Shown one piece after another: positions 32,480 through 39,248 of a stretch of 40,186 nucleotides of DNA (position 1 is the stretch's first letter; each line of letters opens with the position of its first letter). Location of the stretch: IMG/VR virus record IMGVR_UViG_3300035185_000006, positions 1 through 40,186 of that record; one strand, given 5' to 3'. The stretch comes from a virus. The position numbers and the translations under genes were made by a program. The notes beneath the pieces were generated by a model. The model saw only the letters and a program-made list of their open reading frames with translations, was not told the origin of the DNA and ran no database searches.

Positions 32480-34039
32480 TTAGTAGGCCCCACCGAAACG
32501 TCGATGTGACTTCAATACAGTATATTGATCTTCGAAATCTGAATCTCTTGGTCGCCGTGGCCGGCAAATAAAGTTGGCTGATATCCCAGAAGCTAAAGCA
32601 TCGCTAATATCATCGTGCTCTGGATTATCCAATATTATCTCTTCTTCCAATAATGTGCATTCACCGCCTTTATAATGGTAAATCTTACCTTCTTCATAGC
32701 GTGGCAATAATGCAGCATCAATCCTTTCTTCCTTGGCCCCATCCCTACCTAATGGCCTGTGCTGTTCTATCCTGACATGCAAGCCTTCGCTGAGAATTAA
32801 GTCCTTCAAGCTATTCACTATCACAACCTGAGCTGCCGTAACCTCAGCCCTAAGCTGTGTGTATTCCCATCTAACTATTGAGTTCCTCAGATATTTAAAA
32901 TACCCGGCAGTGTTATCAGTCCTGAACCTGTCAATCTGTAGAACGTAAATGTTGAATTCCCAGTCTATGCCAAATACAACTATGCATGAATAATCTGCTT
33001 TTATTCTTTTTGAAAAGGCGAAGTCCATTGATGCATAAACATTTAGCTTGCGCTCCCTATAATACCAATTACCACCCTTACGTACTATATGCTCTTTCTT
33101 GTAATAATTGAAGTTTATGCGCATTAATCTACGCTTTTCCAAGTCGTTTGGATTATTATAATACTGCGCGTAGTATTGCAATCTGTCTGTATACTTTGCT
33201 TTCTTCCTTTCAAGCTCAGCCCAATTGAAACCAAACATTGCACCATCATACGCTCGGCGCTGTCTAGGCCACAAGAACACACCATTGTCCTCTACCTGTC
33301 TTTCATGCACAGCGTATACTTTTCGTTCATCTATGTAATCACCTGTTTCCTCATCCCTGATATCTTCGTACATGTTTATCAGTGTATTGTAATGGTCGTC
33401 AGGGTGATAGCGAGTACCGACACAGCACTCTACTCCGCCGGTGCTGAGCACTGAAGCTAACTGAGAACACGAATCTTCTACTTTCTTACGGGCTGTCAAG
33501 GTGTAGGCGTTGTCTTTAACCACGACGTCATCCTTAGCCAGGAAGCCGCAGTGCCAGCCTGTTATGTTGGATTCTAGCCCGGCAATAGATACTGTTGGAT
33601 CACGTACGCCTTCACGTATCCTTGTTGGGTGGTCAACAATTATTGCCTGGGTATTCCACATCTTGCGTCGCTTCTCTTCCTTATTTATCATATCAGGACT
33701 TAACATCCTAAAAGGATTAGAAGTTAATACATTTTTTATCTCAAGTAATTGCCTTTCTGCTAGCCCCATTGTTGCAGATACATATATGATTGTTATAGCT
33801 GGATTACGATATATCTCCCAACAACATCTGATAGCTAAGCAAAAGCTTTTTCCGTGATCTCGCGGAATTAAAACTAATGTATTATTTATATTCTCTACTT
33901 CTGCCTTCTGCCAAAAATCAAAGATATCCCTATGACATTCACCATATACTCTATATGGAACAACTGTGTGTGCAAACTTCCACAAAGAATCGTAGCATTC
34001 TTCTCTGAGAGATTCTATTCTACTCTTTCTATCTTTCAT
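32480..34039 (-). CDS. terL: Terminase large subunit
   Basis: A 519-residue packaging motor. Walker A is LVLIPRDHGKSF (Lys64, Ser65), Walker B is GFLAKDDVVV (Asp170, Asp171), and a coupling motif follows near ASVLSTGG-V-ECCVGTRYHPDD. The RNase H-type nuclease domain has NVYASMDFAF (Asp337), and a last acid cluster DNPEHDDISDALA near residues 470-480. ATP-driven packaging and cutting of genome concatemers is its job. It lies one base from the small subunit gene. Confidence 0.96.
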   Translation of the reverse strand: MKDRKSRIESLREECYDSLWKFAHTVVPYRVYGECHRDIFDFWQKAEVENINNTLVLIPRDHGKSFCLAIRCCWEIYRNPAITIIYVSATMGLAERQLLEIKNVLTSNPFRMLSPDMINKEEKRRKMWNTQAIIVDHPTRIREGVRDPTVSIAGLESNITGWHCGFLAKDDVVVKDNAYTLTARKKVEDSCSQLASVLSTGGVECCVGTRYHPDDHYNTLINMYEDIRDEETGDYIDERKVYAVHERQVEDNGVFLWPRQRRAYDGAMFGFNWAELERKKAKYTDRLQYYAQYYNNPNDLEKRRLMRINFNYYKKEHIVRKGGNWYYRERKLNVYASMDFAFSKRIKADYSCIVVFGIDWEFNIYVLQIDRFRTDNTAGYFKYLRNSIVRWEYTQLRAEVTAAQVVIVNSLKDLILSEGLHVRIEQHRPLGRDGAKEERIDAALLPRYEEGKIYHYKGGECTLLEEEIILDNPEHDDISDALASGISANFICRPRRPRDSDFEDQYTVLKSHRRFGGAY

Positions 34040-34040
34040 G

Positions 34041-34604
34041 CTAATTCATCTTGCTCTTATCTATAGGAACACTGTCAGCATGATCGAGCAATTCATCAAC
34101 TTGGTCTAGGCTCATGCTGTCCTGTACTCTATCCTGAGCTTTTTTGGGTTGGGTACTCCTGGTCTTTGGTTGGCTGAGCTTGATCACGGAACGTGCAGCG
34201 GATAAATCACCTTCCTTCGCGGCAGCCAGTAGTATTTGCTTGGCCATAGCTTCATCCCGGAGGCGCATATCCTCACGCCATTTCAATAGCTCGTCGTAGA
34301 ACCAGGGTGACTTACATAGCTTCTGCCAATGAGGCAGAGTACCAACCAGTTTCATAGCTGCTTCATACTCAGTGGCGCAGGTCATGTAAATCAAATACAT
34401 TGACTTGTATGTAACACCATCTATGAGATGATCCTGGCGCTTCAGCGTATATGGCGGTGGTACACCACGGTAGAAGGCCACGTTGCAATGGCGGCGTTCC
34501 CAGAACAAACCATTAGTAGCCATGTACAGCTTATCGTCTATGGGTAAGCTGCCAATGCCTAATGGCTTGGTAGTGTTTATAGTTCTCTTGTCTTTAAGAT
34601 TCAT
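34041..34604 (-). CDS. terS: Terminase small subunit (probable)
   Basis: A 187-residue protein directly upstream of the large subunit. A middle part with many helices (YLIYMTCATEYEAAMKLVGTLPHWQKLCKSPWFYDELLKWREDMRLRDEAMAKQIL) leads to AAAKEGDLSAARSVIKLS, a repeat-like helix, and an acidic C-terminal tail (SLDQVDELLDHADS). Small subunits are very diverse. The call rests on position, size and the LL-AA-EGD-AAR-x-V-KL pattern shared with terminase small proteins. It recognises the packaging site. Confidence 0.78.
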   Translation of the reverse strand: MNLKDKRTINTTKPLGIGSLPIDDKLYMATNGLFWERRHCNVAFYRGVPPPYTLKRQDHLIDGVTYKSMYLIYMTCATEYEAAMKLVGTLPHWQKLCKSPWFYDELLKWREDMRLRDEAMAKQILLAAAKEGDLSAARSVIKLSQPKTRSTQPKKAQDRVQDSMSLDQVDELLDHADSVPIDKSKMN

Positions 34605-34614
34605 AATTATCCCC

Positions 34615-34791
34615 TTAGCCGTTGTACCTGTTTTTCCAAGGAGATAATTTCATGGTACGTGGAGGGTAAACTATAATTTTCTCTGTTATAAGATTTCCAC
34701 ATTCTTTGCAAATTATCTCCGGTTGCTCCAGCATTCCATGCTTAACCTCTTGTATATGTTTACACTTACTGCATTTGTATGTGTAAGTCAT
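34615..34791 (-). CDS. Small zinc-ribbon protein, FmdB-like
   Basis: A 58-residue protein starting MTYTYKCSKC and having IICKECGNLI later. The two C-x2-C pairs (residues 7/10 and 28/31) form a zinc ribbon like that of FmdB-type proteins (Y-x-Y-x-C-x-x-C). A C-terminal basic patch (RTMKLSPWKNRYNG) follows. It lies between the collagen-like gene (four-base gap) and the terminase small gene. It could regulate late transcription or aid packaging. That is inference. Confidence 0.72.
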   Translation of the reverse strand: MTYTYKCSKCKHIQEVKHGMLEQPEIICKECGNLITEKIIVYPPRTMKLSPWKNRYNG

Positions 34792-34795
34792 AATG

Positions 34796-35539
34796 TTATC
34801 CCAAAGTGTAATGTATTAATATACCTACACCACCATTAGCTGTTGGTGTGCCGCTTCCATAGGTGAAATCATCACCTACTTGTGGGTCATTATCAGCAGT
34901 CCTGGCTTGCTCAAAAGAAGAAATATGTGGACCATTTGGATTAATGCTATCACCAGTAAAAACTATTCTACATGTTGAACTACCAGTGCCACTGGTTAAT
35001 ACTAACAGAACAGCATATTGGGCTGATGGGTCAGCTGTGAGTTGCACAGGTGTATCAAAAGCGAAGTGACCAAAATGAGTAACAACTAGAGCTGGGGCGG
35101 TTAATGTGTTACTTGTGCCTAATACAGCAGCTATCTGTCTAGGAATTAACTCTTCTTCTTTAATTATTACTACTTTGTAAGACTCACTTGTACCAGGATC
35201 ATACAAACATTCAACTGAATGGATAGTTATAGTAGTGTCTACAGTAAACCATATTCCTTTGCTGGCAAATGAAGATGTACTAATTGATGTTGCCTGGGGT
35301 CCCATATTCTGTGTATACGTGGCGCTGCCACCTCCACCGCCTCCGCCAGTGCTAGACACTATTGGATTTGCCGGATCAGTTGCGTCAACTGATATGTCAG
35401 TACCAGCAACAATACTCTGCACTACACCAGGATCCCCTTGCGGCCCCTGTGGACCTGCTGGTCCTGGAGCACCAGGTTGCGAATTCCCAGTCCAGATGTC
35501 AGGATTTATAGAACCTGAAGTACTCCCTAACTTGCTCAT
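34796..35539 (-). CDS. Virion protein with short collagen-like segment
   Basis: A 247-residue protein. Residues 23-38 read GAPGPAGPQGPQGDPG, five Gly-X-Y triplets that would form a short collagen-type trimer stem. Residues 65-71 are seven Gly in a row, a flexible joint. Residues 75-247 are beta-rich (GIWFTVDTTITIHSVECLYDPG; YAVLLVLTSGTG), fitting a trimeric head domain. It may be a head fiber or whisker. It lies far from the tail genes, near the operon start. No enzyme motif is visible. Confidence 0.7.
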   Translation of the reverse strand: MSKLGSTSGSINPDIWTGNSQPGAPGPAGPQGPQGDPGVVQSIVAGTDISVDATDPANPIVSSTGGGGGGGSATYTQNMGPQATSISTSSFASKGIWFTVDTTITIHSVECLYDPGTSESYKVVIIKEEELIPRQIAAVLGTSNTLTAPALVVTHFGHFAFDTPVQLTADPSAQYAVLLVLTSGTGSSTCRIVFTGDSINPNGPHISSFEQARTADNDPQVGDDFTYGSGTPTANGGVGILIHYTLG

Positions 35540-35551
35540 AATAACATACCT

Positions 35552-35836
35552 CTAATCTATAACTTGCCTGATTACCAATGTGGCTGTACCTGTTCCACTA
35601 TTTACTTTAACTCTAACACTTCCAAGCGGTAATATATAATTGAAATCAATATCAGCAGATTGACTAACTACGTCTGTATTCTCGATAAAATTTATGTCAT
35701 CTAATGAATGCTCTACAGTGTAGTTAACTGTACCTTCAACTTTAACCAATCCGCTAACTCTAGTACTAGACTTAATGCTTATTGCTTCACTGGTTCCAAC
35801 ACCAGTCTGTGATACTGCCTTAGTTGGTATCTTCAT
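35552..35836 (-). CDS. Small beta-rich protein, possible virion component
   Basis: A 94-residue protein, Ser/Thr/Val-rich, with alternating strands (EAISIKSSTRVSGLVKVEGTVNYTVEHS; LPLGSVRVKVNSGTGTATLVIRQ). It ends 12 bases before the collagen-like gene and could be the base or partner of that fiber, judged by size, strand content and location. No family is recognised. Confidence 0.6.
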   Translation of the reverse strand: MKIPTKAVSQTGVGTSEAISIKSSTRVSGLVKVEGTVNYTVEHSLDDINFIENTDVVSQSADIDFNYILPLGSVRVKVNSGTGTATLVIRQVID

Positions 35837-35845
35837 AGCTGCCTC

Positions 35846-36394
35846 CTAGTCTAAGCTATATAGGTAACTCATAGCTGCGTCATTAGCTAGGCGAGCTACC
35901 ATAAAATTGTTAGGTGTGTCTACTCTCCTACTTACATATTTGAAGTCAACATCTATACCCTTGTCATATACAAGGCTATACAAATCTATCCACAATCCTT
36001 TATTCCTGAGAGTACCGAGTCTTGTTTTCCAGCGGTTCTTACGCCATTCATGGATTTCATTGGTTATGCAAGACACGACAAAGCTATCATCGCAATACAC
36101 AATAGCTTTTAAATATCCCATTTTCCAGGCAGTATGTACAGCCCTTATGGCAGCTAAAATAGCTAGAGACCTGTCTGTTGGGTAGTAGCGTTCCTCGTAC
36201 ATATCTGGGATCCCAACCCCTGTAGCAACTTCAGCATCGAACGAAGCTATATATTTATGATCTGCATGATTAGCAGATACTGGTATTGGGGTGAGACTAA
36301 AAGCCCATGCACCAACCTTTGACTCTTTGGGAACTCTTGGATTAGCAACATGTGAGGATGTATATAATATTGCTATTTTCTTTGATATGAACAT
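35846..36394 (-). CDS. RNase H-fold protein lacking most catalytic acids (paralogue 1)
   Basis: A 182-residue protein with RNase HI-like order: KKIAILYTSSHV strand, LAILAAIRAVHTAWKMGY helix, LKAIVYCDDSFVV strand, EIHEWRKNRWKTR helix, LWIDLYSLV and a strand and end VDFKYVSRRV-x-x-PNNFMVARLAN. In active enzymes the first strand has Asp (TDGS), the helix has Glu and the last motif has Asp. Here these read Thr/Ser, Ala and Ala. Only the Asp in the third strand is kept. Hence probably a binder, not a nuclease. An alternative GTG start at 36418 exists. A paralogue lies at 37676. Confidence 0.6.
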   Translation of the reverse strand: MFISKKIAILYTSSHVANPRVPKESKVGAWAFSLTPIPVSANHADHKYIASFDAEVATGVGIPDMYEERYYPTDRSLAILAAIRAVHTAWKMGYLKAIVYCDDSFVVSCITNEIHEWRKNRWKTRLGTLRNKGLWIDLYSLVYDKGIDVDFKYVSRRVDTPNNFMVARLANDAAMSYLYSLD

Positions 36395-36445
36395 TAGATG
36401 ATATTCAGTGGGGAGCACAATTTAATAGTAGCATACTGAATAAAG

Positions 36446-36483
36446 AAGCCCCCAACCAGCGGAAGACAAATAGTAGGGGGCTT
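36446..36483 (-). terminator. Candidate terminator or attenuator hairpin
   Basis: AAGCCCCC (36446-36453) pairs perfectly with GGGGGCTT (36476-36483), loop 22 bases. Read leftward it is followed by CTTTATT. It lies between the accessory cassette (ending at 36548) and the RNase H-like and virion genes, so it could limit read-through between them. Confidence 0.55.
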
Positions 36484-36547
36484 AAATATGAAATCACATC
36501 CCTGGAGCTGAAAGACGTGACTTCCTGGCTTGCAATCTAATTATGAA

Positions 36548-36850
36548 CTATCTCCAGGATTTTACAAGCTCTTCTAATTGTGACAAAACTCTAGCAGCCT
36601 TAGGTGTACCTATTATATCAGCTAGTATATGTAAGTCACTGGATAGTATGAAATTAACATTCTTCGGTGTTGAATTAACCATTAAGCGAACACATTGTTT
36701 GTTTTCAGGCTTTAACCTAGATAATATGCTTAGGTAGCTATGTGCTCCAGCTAAAATACATAAATCTTTTATAACGAAAAAATAGTCATCTACTTCTTCA
36801 ACAAACCTTAATTGCTTATTCTTGAATTTGAATTTATCTAGATATAACAT
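36548..36850 (-). CDS. Possible Bro-N-domain protein
   Basis: A 100-residue protein. AAGG is next to this ATG; a longer reading starts at 36901 inside the upstream gene. VDDYFFVIKDLCILAGAHSYLSILSRLKPENKQ fits the Bro-N plan, in which a W/F-F-x-x-KD-x-C-x-x-L segment is followed by an N-x-x-x-x-L-x-x-L helix. VNFILSSDLHILADIIGTPKAARVLSQLEELV corresponds to its second half. Bro-N domains are DNA-binding parts of phage antirepressors. It is the last gene of the accessory cassette. Confidence 0.55.
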   Translation of the reverse strand: MLYLDKFKFKNKQLRFVEEVDDYFFVIKDLCILAGAHSYLSILSRLKPENKQCVRLMVNSTPKNVNFILSSDLHILADIIGTPKAARVLSQLEELVKSWR

Positions 36851-36852
36851 CC

Positions 36853-37137
36853 TTAATCTTCCTTCCCTGGTTCCATTATTAGCGCGTGGTAGCCGTCCCA
36901 ACCACCTGGTAGAACGAAAGCGTTATACAGCTCTCCGGTGACTGCATGCTCAACTAATGGGGTTAGCTTTAGTAGCTTCTCGGCTACCATCTGAAATTGG
37001 TGTAGGTTGACACCAAGCTCTTCCATTAGCAGAGGGTTTAAGCCTCCATCTTTTGGATCCTTTATCAATTCCTCTGTCTGCTCATCTGTCAGCCCCAACG
37101 CTGCCCAGGCTAGCATTTGTATTTCATGGTATTCCAT
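36853..37137 (-). CDS. Hypothetical helical protein
   Basis: A 94-residue protein. AAGGAG lies 8 bases before this ATG, so the longer reading from 37161 is not needed. It is helical and acidic: MEYHEIQMLAWAALGLTDEQTEELIKDPKDGG, a EELGVNLHQFQMVAEKLLKLTPLVEHA helix and a C-terminal part with Trp. It lies two bases from the Bro-N-like gene and after a 9-pair hairpin (37159-37185). No family is recognised. Confidence 0.65.
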   Translation of the reverse strand: MEYHEIQMLAWAALGLTDEQTEELIKDPKDGGLNPLLMEELGVNLHQFQMVAEKLLKLTPLVEHAVTGELYNAFVLPGGWDGYHALIMEPGKED

Positions 37138-37158
37138 AATATGTCTCCTTAATGATGG

Positions 37159-37185
37159 CAACTATCCTGGATTACCGGATAGTTG
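37159..37185. repeat. 9-bp perfect inverted repeat upstream of the 36853 gene
   Basis: CAACTATCC (37159-37167) pairs with GGATAGTTG (37177-37185) across a 9-base loop, in the only noncoding gap of the accessory cassette. No T-run follows, so it may be an operator or leader hairpin rather than a terminator. It is 22 bases from the downstream start codon. Confidence 0.55.
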
Positions 37186-37224
37186 GAAGCTTAGTAAATT
37201 TCTAGATAAGTTTATGCTATCGTT

Positions 37225-37689
37225 TCAATTGGTCATCCTATGTTTCAGATACTCTAATGAAACACCAAAGAAATCAGCCATCTTATAATGGCTCCAGCCA
37301 CGTTTTTGCAAATCTTCAACCATTTCATTTGGCATCAGCAGATGTGCGGCGAACTGGTTTGCAAAAACATCCTCATGATCTGATTTACCACGAAAATCTA
37401 CATACCCATACTCGCTGGTAGACTCACCAGAGTTAACGCGAGAAATATAATTACCAAGCTCTCGAGCGCAGGAAAAGCGCTTTCTGCTGGGGTGGTCATC
37501 CCTATCAATAGTAATCATAGGATCATGGCCTGCTTCCTTAAGCAAAGCGCCAGATACATTACCAGGTAATTCTGTTTCAAACACCTCCAACCCAAGCCGC
37601 CTAGCAATGACCACAGGGCTTACTGGAAAAGTACGCCAAGCCCAGAAGTGCTCTAACAACTTGGTAGCTTCTGTTTTAGGATCTAACAT
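37225..37689 (-). CDS. ImmA/IrrE-like protein with missing zinc ligands
   Basis: A 154-residue protein with the ImmA/IrrE plan: helices LLEHFWAWRTFPVSPVVIARRLGLEV, a strand GALLKEAGHDPMITIDR, the helix RFSCARELGNYI, then VFANQFAAHLLMP and a C-terminal helical part (YKMADFFGVSLEYLKHRM). The family is a zinc metalloprotease, HExxH, with a third ligand just before the AN-x-FAA motif. Here HExxH reads R76-E-L-G-N80 and the position before A110-N111 is Phe109. Glu77 is kept. It should not cut proteins in the usual way; it may bind a repressor-type target or act as a decoy. It overlaps the RNase H-like gene by 14 bases. Confidence 0.75.
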   Translation of the reverse strand: MLDPKTEATKLLEHFWAWRTFPVSPVVIARRLGLEVFETELPGNVSGALLKEAGHDPMITIDRDDHPSRKRFSCARELGNYISRVNSGESTSEYGYVDFRGKSDHEDVFANQFAAHLLMPNEMVEDLQKRGWSHYKMADFFGVSLEYLKHRMTN

Positions 37690-38323
37690 AGACGCTATAT
37701 TTCTCCTTATCTGGGTACATAAAATCTAACCAACCAAGATTATGGTTAGTGCCATCATCGCTAATAATTATATCATTATATGTTATCCCATTTAGATGTG
37801 CCCAATCCTGGGAATAACTTCTGGATTTGATATGAGCAACTATACTAGCCTTTAAATCTTTTAGTAATAGTGAATGTTCATAAAAATCATTGCCAGGGAA
37901 GGTAGCTGCTGGGTATACAAAGTAGAATTTTACATTTATTCCTAGATTAAACAAATGCCTATATAAAGACCTCCACATGTCTACGCATCGCGGAGGGGAT
38001 CCTTTTGTTGTTTTCCATCCTAGTGATTTCCAATTACTTATATACCTAGTAACTACGTTGTAAAAATATTCATCATCTAAATAAACTACTACTTCTTTCT
38101 GGTCTTGTACTGGATAAGTTTGGAACGCACATAACAAAGCTCTACCTAGAAACAATCCTGAACATATGTCCTTTTTGCTGCATTTAGGTAACGTGTGCTT
38201 ATCTAGTATTATGCCTTTGTCATATTCTTTGTAGAATAATCTGTAAGCAGACGCATATGTACGTATACCTTCTCTAGTTTCATTGAAGTATGAATATATG
38301 TATAACGTAGGAGATGTATGCAT
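37676..38323 (-). CDS. RNase H-fold protein lacking most catalytic acids (paralogue 2)
   Basis: A 215-residue protein. GAGAGG lies about 7 bases before the ATG. Order of parts resembles paralogue 1 at 35846: LYIYSYFN strand, a helix with GLFLGRALLCAFQTY, EVVVYLDDEYFYNVV strand, ISNWKSLGWKTT, VDMWRSLYRHLFNLGINVKFYFVYPAATFPGNDFYEHS. First Asp of RNase H is Ser/Tyr, the helix Glu is absent, and only the Asp in the LDD segment remains. The GWKT and DMW-x-L-Y-x-H segments are shared with RNase HI. It is the first gene of the leftward transcript and probably expressed early. A non-catalytic binding role is likely. Confidence 0.55.
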   Translation of the reverse strand: MHTSPTLYIYSYFNETREGIRTYASAYRLFYKEYDKGIILDKHTLPKCSKKDICSGLFLGRALLCAFQTYPVQDQKEVVVYLDDEYFYNVVTRYISNWKSLGWKTTKGSPPRCVDMWRSLYRHLFNLGINVKFYFVYPAATFPGNDFYEHSLLLKDLKASIVAHIKSRSYSQDWAHLNGITYNDIIISDDGTNHNLGWLDFMYPDKEKYSVYVRS

Positions 38324-38342
38324 AATAGCCTCTCTGTTGGCT

Positions 38343-38406
38343 CTCTGACTTGGGGATGGGCAAGATAGTCAGAGTTCTATCCTTTCGGATGGTGGTAGCT
38401 AACCAC
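38343..38406 (-). other. Hairpin cluster in the leader of the leftward transcript
   Basis: Three neighbouring inverted repeats: CTCTGACT/AGTCAGAG (38343-38350 with 38367-38374), ATCC/GGAT (38379-38382 with 38387-38390, loop TTTC) and GTGGT/ACCAC (38392-38396 with 38402-38406). They lie 20-83 bases upstream of the first minus-strand gene, so the leader RNA would be folded. Regulation by protein or by folding is possible. I did not find a convincing minus-strand promoter further right (38407..38520). Confidence 0.5.
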
Positions 38407-38519
38407 TTCCTAGCCCTATCCATAGCATACGTCTAAATGGCTGAGTTTGCTATGTAAAAAAAATATTTGACAATTGTTGTTTGTAAGTGTTTGAATAATT
38501 CGCTATTTATTTTAGGACA

Positions 38520-38548
38520 TTGCTTAAGTGTTTGATTCTTATTATATT
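38520..38548 (+). promoter_or_regulatory. Sigma70-type promoter, rightward (upstream of two)
   Basis: TTGCTT (38520-38525), 17 bases, TATATT (38543-38548). Good match to both host boxes, directed into the structured AT-rich region and then toward the genes at 39171-40149. Confidence 0.6.
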
Positions 38549-38575
38549 TGTGTATTTCTTGTATTGTACTATACT
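38548..38575 (+). promoter_or_regulatory. Sigma70-type promoter, rightward (downstream of two)
   Basis: TTGTGT (38548-38553), 16 bases, TATACT (38570-38575). The -35 box overlaps the -10 box of the upstream promoter, so the two are tandem. Transcripts would begin at about 38582, within the first hairpin of the putative untranslated RNA. Confidence 0.6.
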
Positions 38576-38643
38576 GCCTCTAGGCAAGGAGCACAGTATC
38601 TGTGCGGCAAGGAACTGAAGAATACTGAAGTATGTAAAATAAT

Positions 38644-38682
38644 AAATACAAATAAGAAATACGAATAACAAATACAAATAAA
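38644..38682. repeat. Three 13-bp direct repeats (iteron-like), candidate origin
   Basis: AAATACAAATAAG (38644-38656), AAATACGAATAAC (38657-38669) and AAATACAAATAAA (38670-38682) follow one another with an exact 13-base period. The units differ only at position 7 in one copy and at the last base. They lie immediately before the most AT-rich tract of the window. Tandem 13-mers next to AT-rich DNA recall the melting region of bacterial origins. No initiator gene is recognised, so the role is inferred. Confidence 0.7.
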
Positions 38683-38703
38683 ATTATAATTAGTAGAGTA
38701 TGT

Positions 38704-38815
38704 TATATTTTTTTTTTATTTTTTATTTTAATCTTTTTTTTTATTAATTCATGTTGTTTATATTTATCTATGTTAATATTTATTGTTACTAATTAATTCT
38801 ATTTGCTACGAGCTA
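38704..38815. other. Extremely AT-rich tract with T-runs
   Basis: The tract is almost all A and T, with runs of T on the plus strand and no coding frame. It lies just right of the 13-bp direct repeats and would melt readily. It may be the unwinding site of an origin, or a bent DNA segment. The remaining stretch 38972..39170 is also noncoding and AT-rich. It holds a 12-bp perfect palindrome TACATGCATGTA (39019-39030) and, just before 39171, a TAAGGGA ribosome site. Confidence 0.6.
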
Positions 38816-39170
38816 TTTATATAAATTTGAAGCTTGTACATGCGAGTAGTAGTGCACTGCACTGTGCTGAGAAATCAGCACCCCCCTAGCCCCTTCAACC
38901 TCCTAGTTGAGGAAACATTGCCTTAATGTCAACCAGCTACGCAGTGTGTGTGCAACACACTCTTTAGTTTTACATAATGTCATTTATGCTTACGTTTTGT
39001 ACAATATCAATGCATTCATACATGCATGTACATATAGCTTGCATATCTTGATTTATGTGTAATACTGTAAATATGGAAAGATATGTGAGTATTTTAAGGG
39101 TTTAAATCCAAACACTACTCCCCACTATTTTATTGAAATATCTTTTATCATCTAATGTAAGGGATATACA

Positions 39171-39248
39171 ATGAACACTAATGATATAGCATTATTAATT
39201 ATCTCAGCATTTGGAATAGTAGGTACATTACCAATTATATTAGTATGA
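39171..39248 (+). CDS. Very short hydrophobic peptide
   Basis: A 25-residue reading frame, MNTNDIALLIISAFGIVGTL then PIILV, a single hydrophobic helix. TAAGGGA lies 7 bases before the ATG, a convincing ribosome site, and its stop overlaps another ATG (ATGA at 39245). It is either a genuine micro-protein inserted in the membrane or a remnant of a longer membrane protein. Confidence 0.45.
   Translation: MNTNDIALLIISAFGIVGTLPIILV

Larger units (their letters stand above)
38575..38971 (+). ncRNA. Candidate structured untranslated RNA or long leader
   Basis: No coding frame with a ribosome site is seen between the tandem promoters and 39171, a leader of about 590 bases. Hairpins: TGCC-TCTA-GGCA (38575-38586), GCACAG-TAT-CTGTGC (38591-38605), GTGCTGA-GAAA-TCAGCAC (38864-38881, GNRA-type loop), TCAAC/GTTGA around CTCCTA, and AGTGTGT-GTGCA-ACACACT (38943-38961). 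The last is followed by CTTTAGTTTTA, possibly a terminator. GGCAAGGA occurs twice (38583, 38606) and ACTGAAG twice (38614, 38624). An origin transcript or anti-defence RNA is possible; neither is shown. Confidence 0.4.

Noticed and set aside
36484-36547. tRNA-like or attachment-site sequence after the cassette
   Set aside because: No cloverleaf arms, anticodon loop or CCA-type end could be formed. Only short repeated CCTGG and TCAC/GTGA elements are visible.
38467-38495. Rightward promoter from the perfect TTGACA at 38467
   Set aside because: No acceptable -10 box occurs 16-18 bases downstream. The nearest AT-rich hexamers need a spacer of 20 or more bases.
38644-38682. CRISPR array
   Set aside because: The three 13-base units are directly adjacent with no spacers and are too short for CRISPR repeats.
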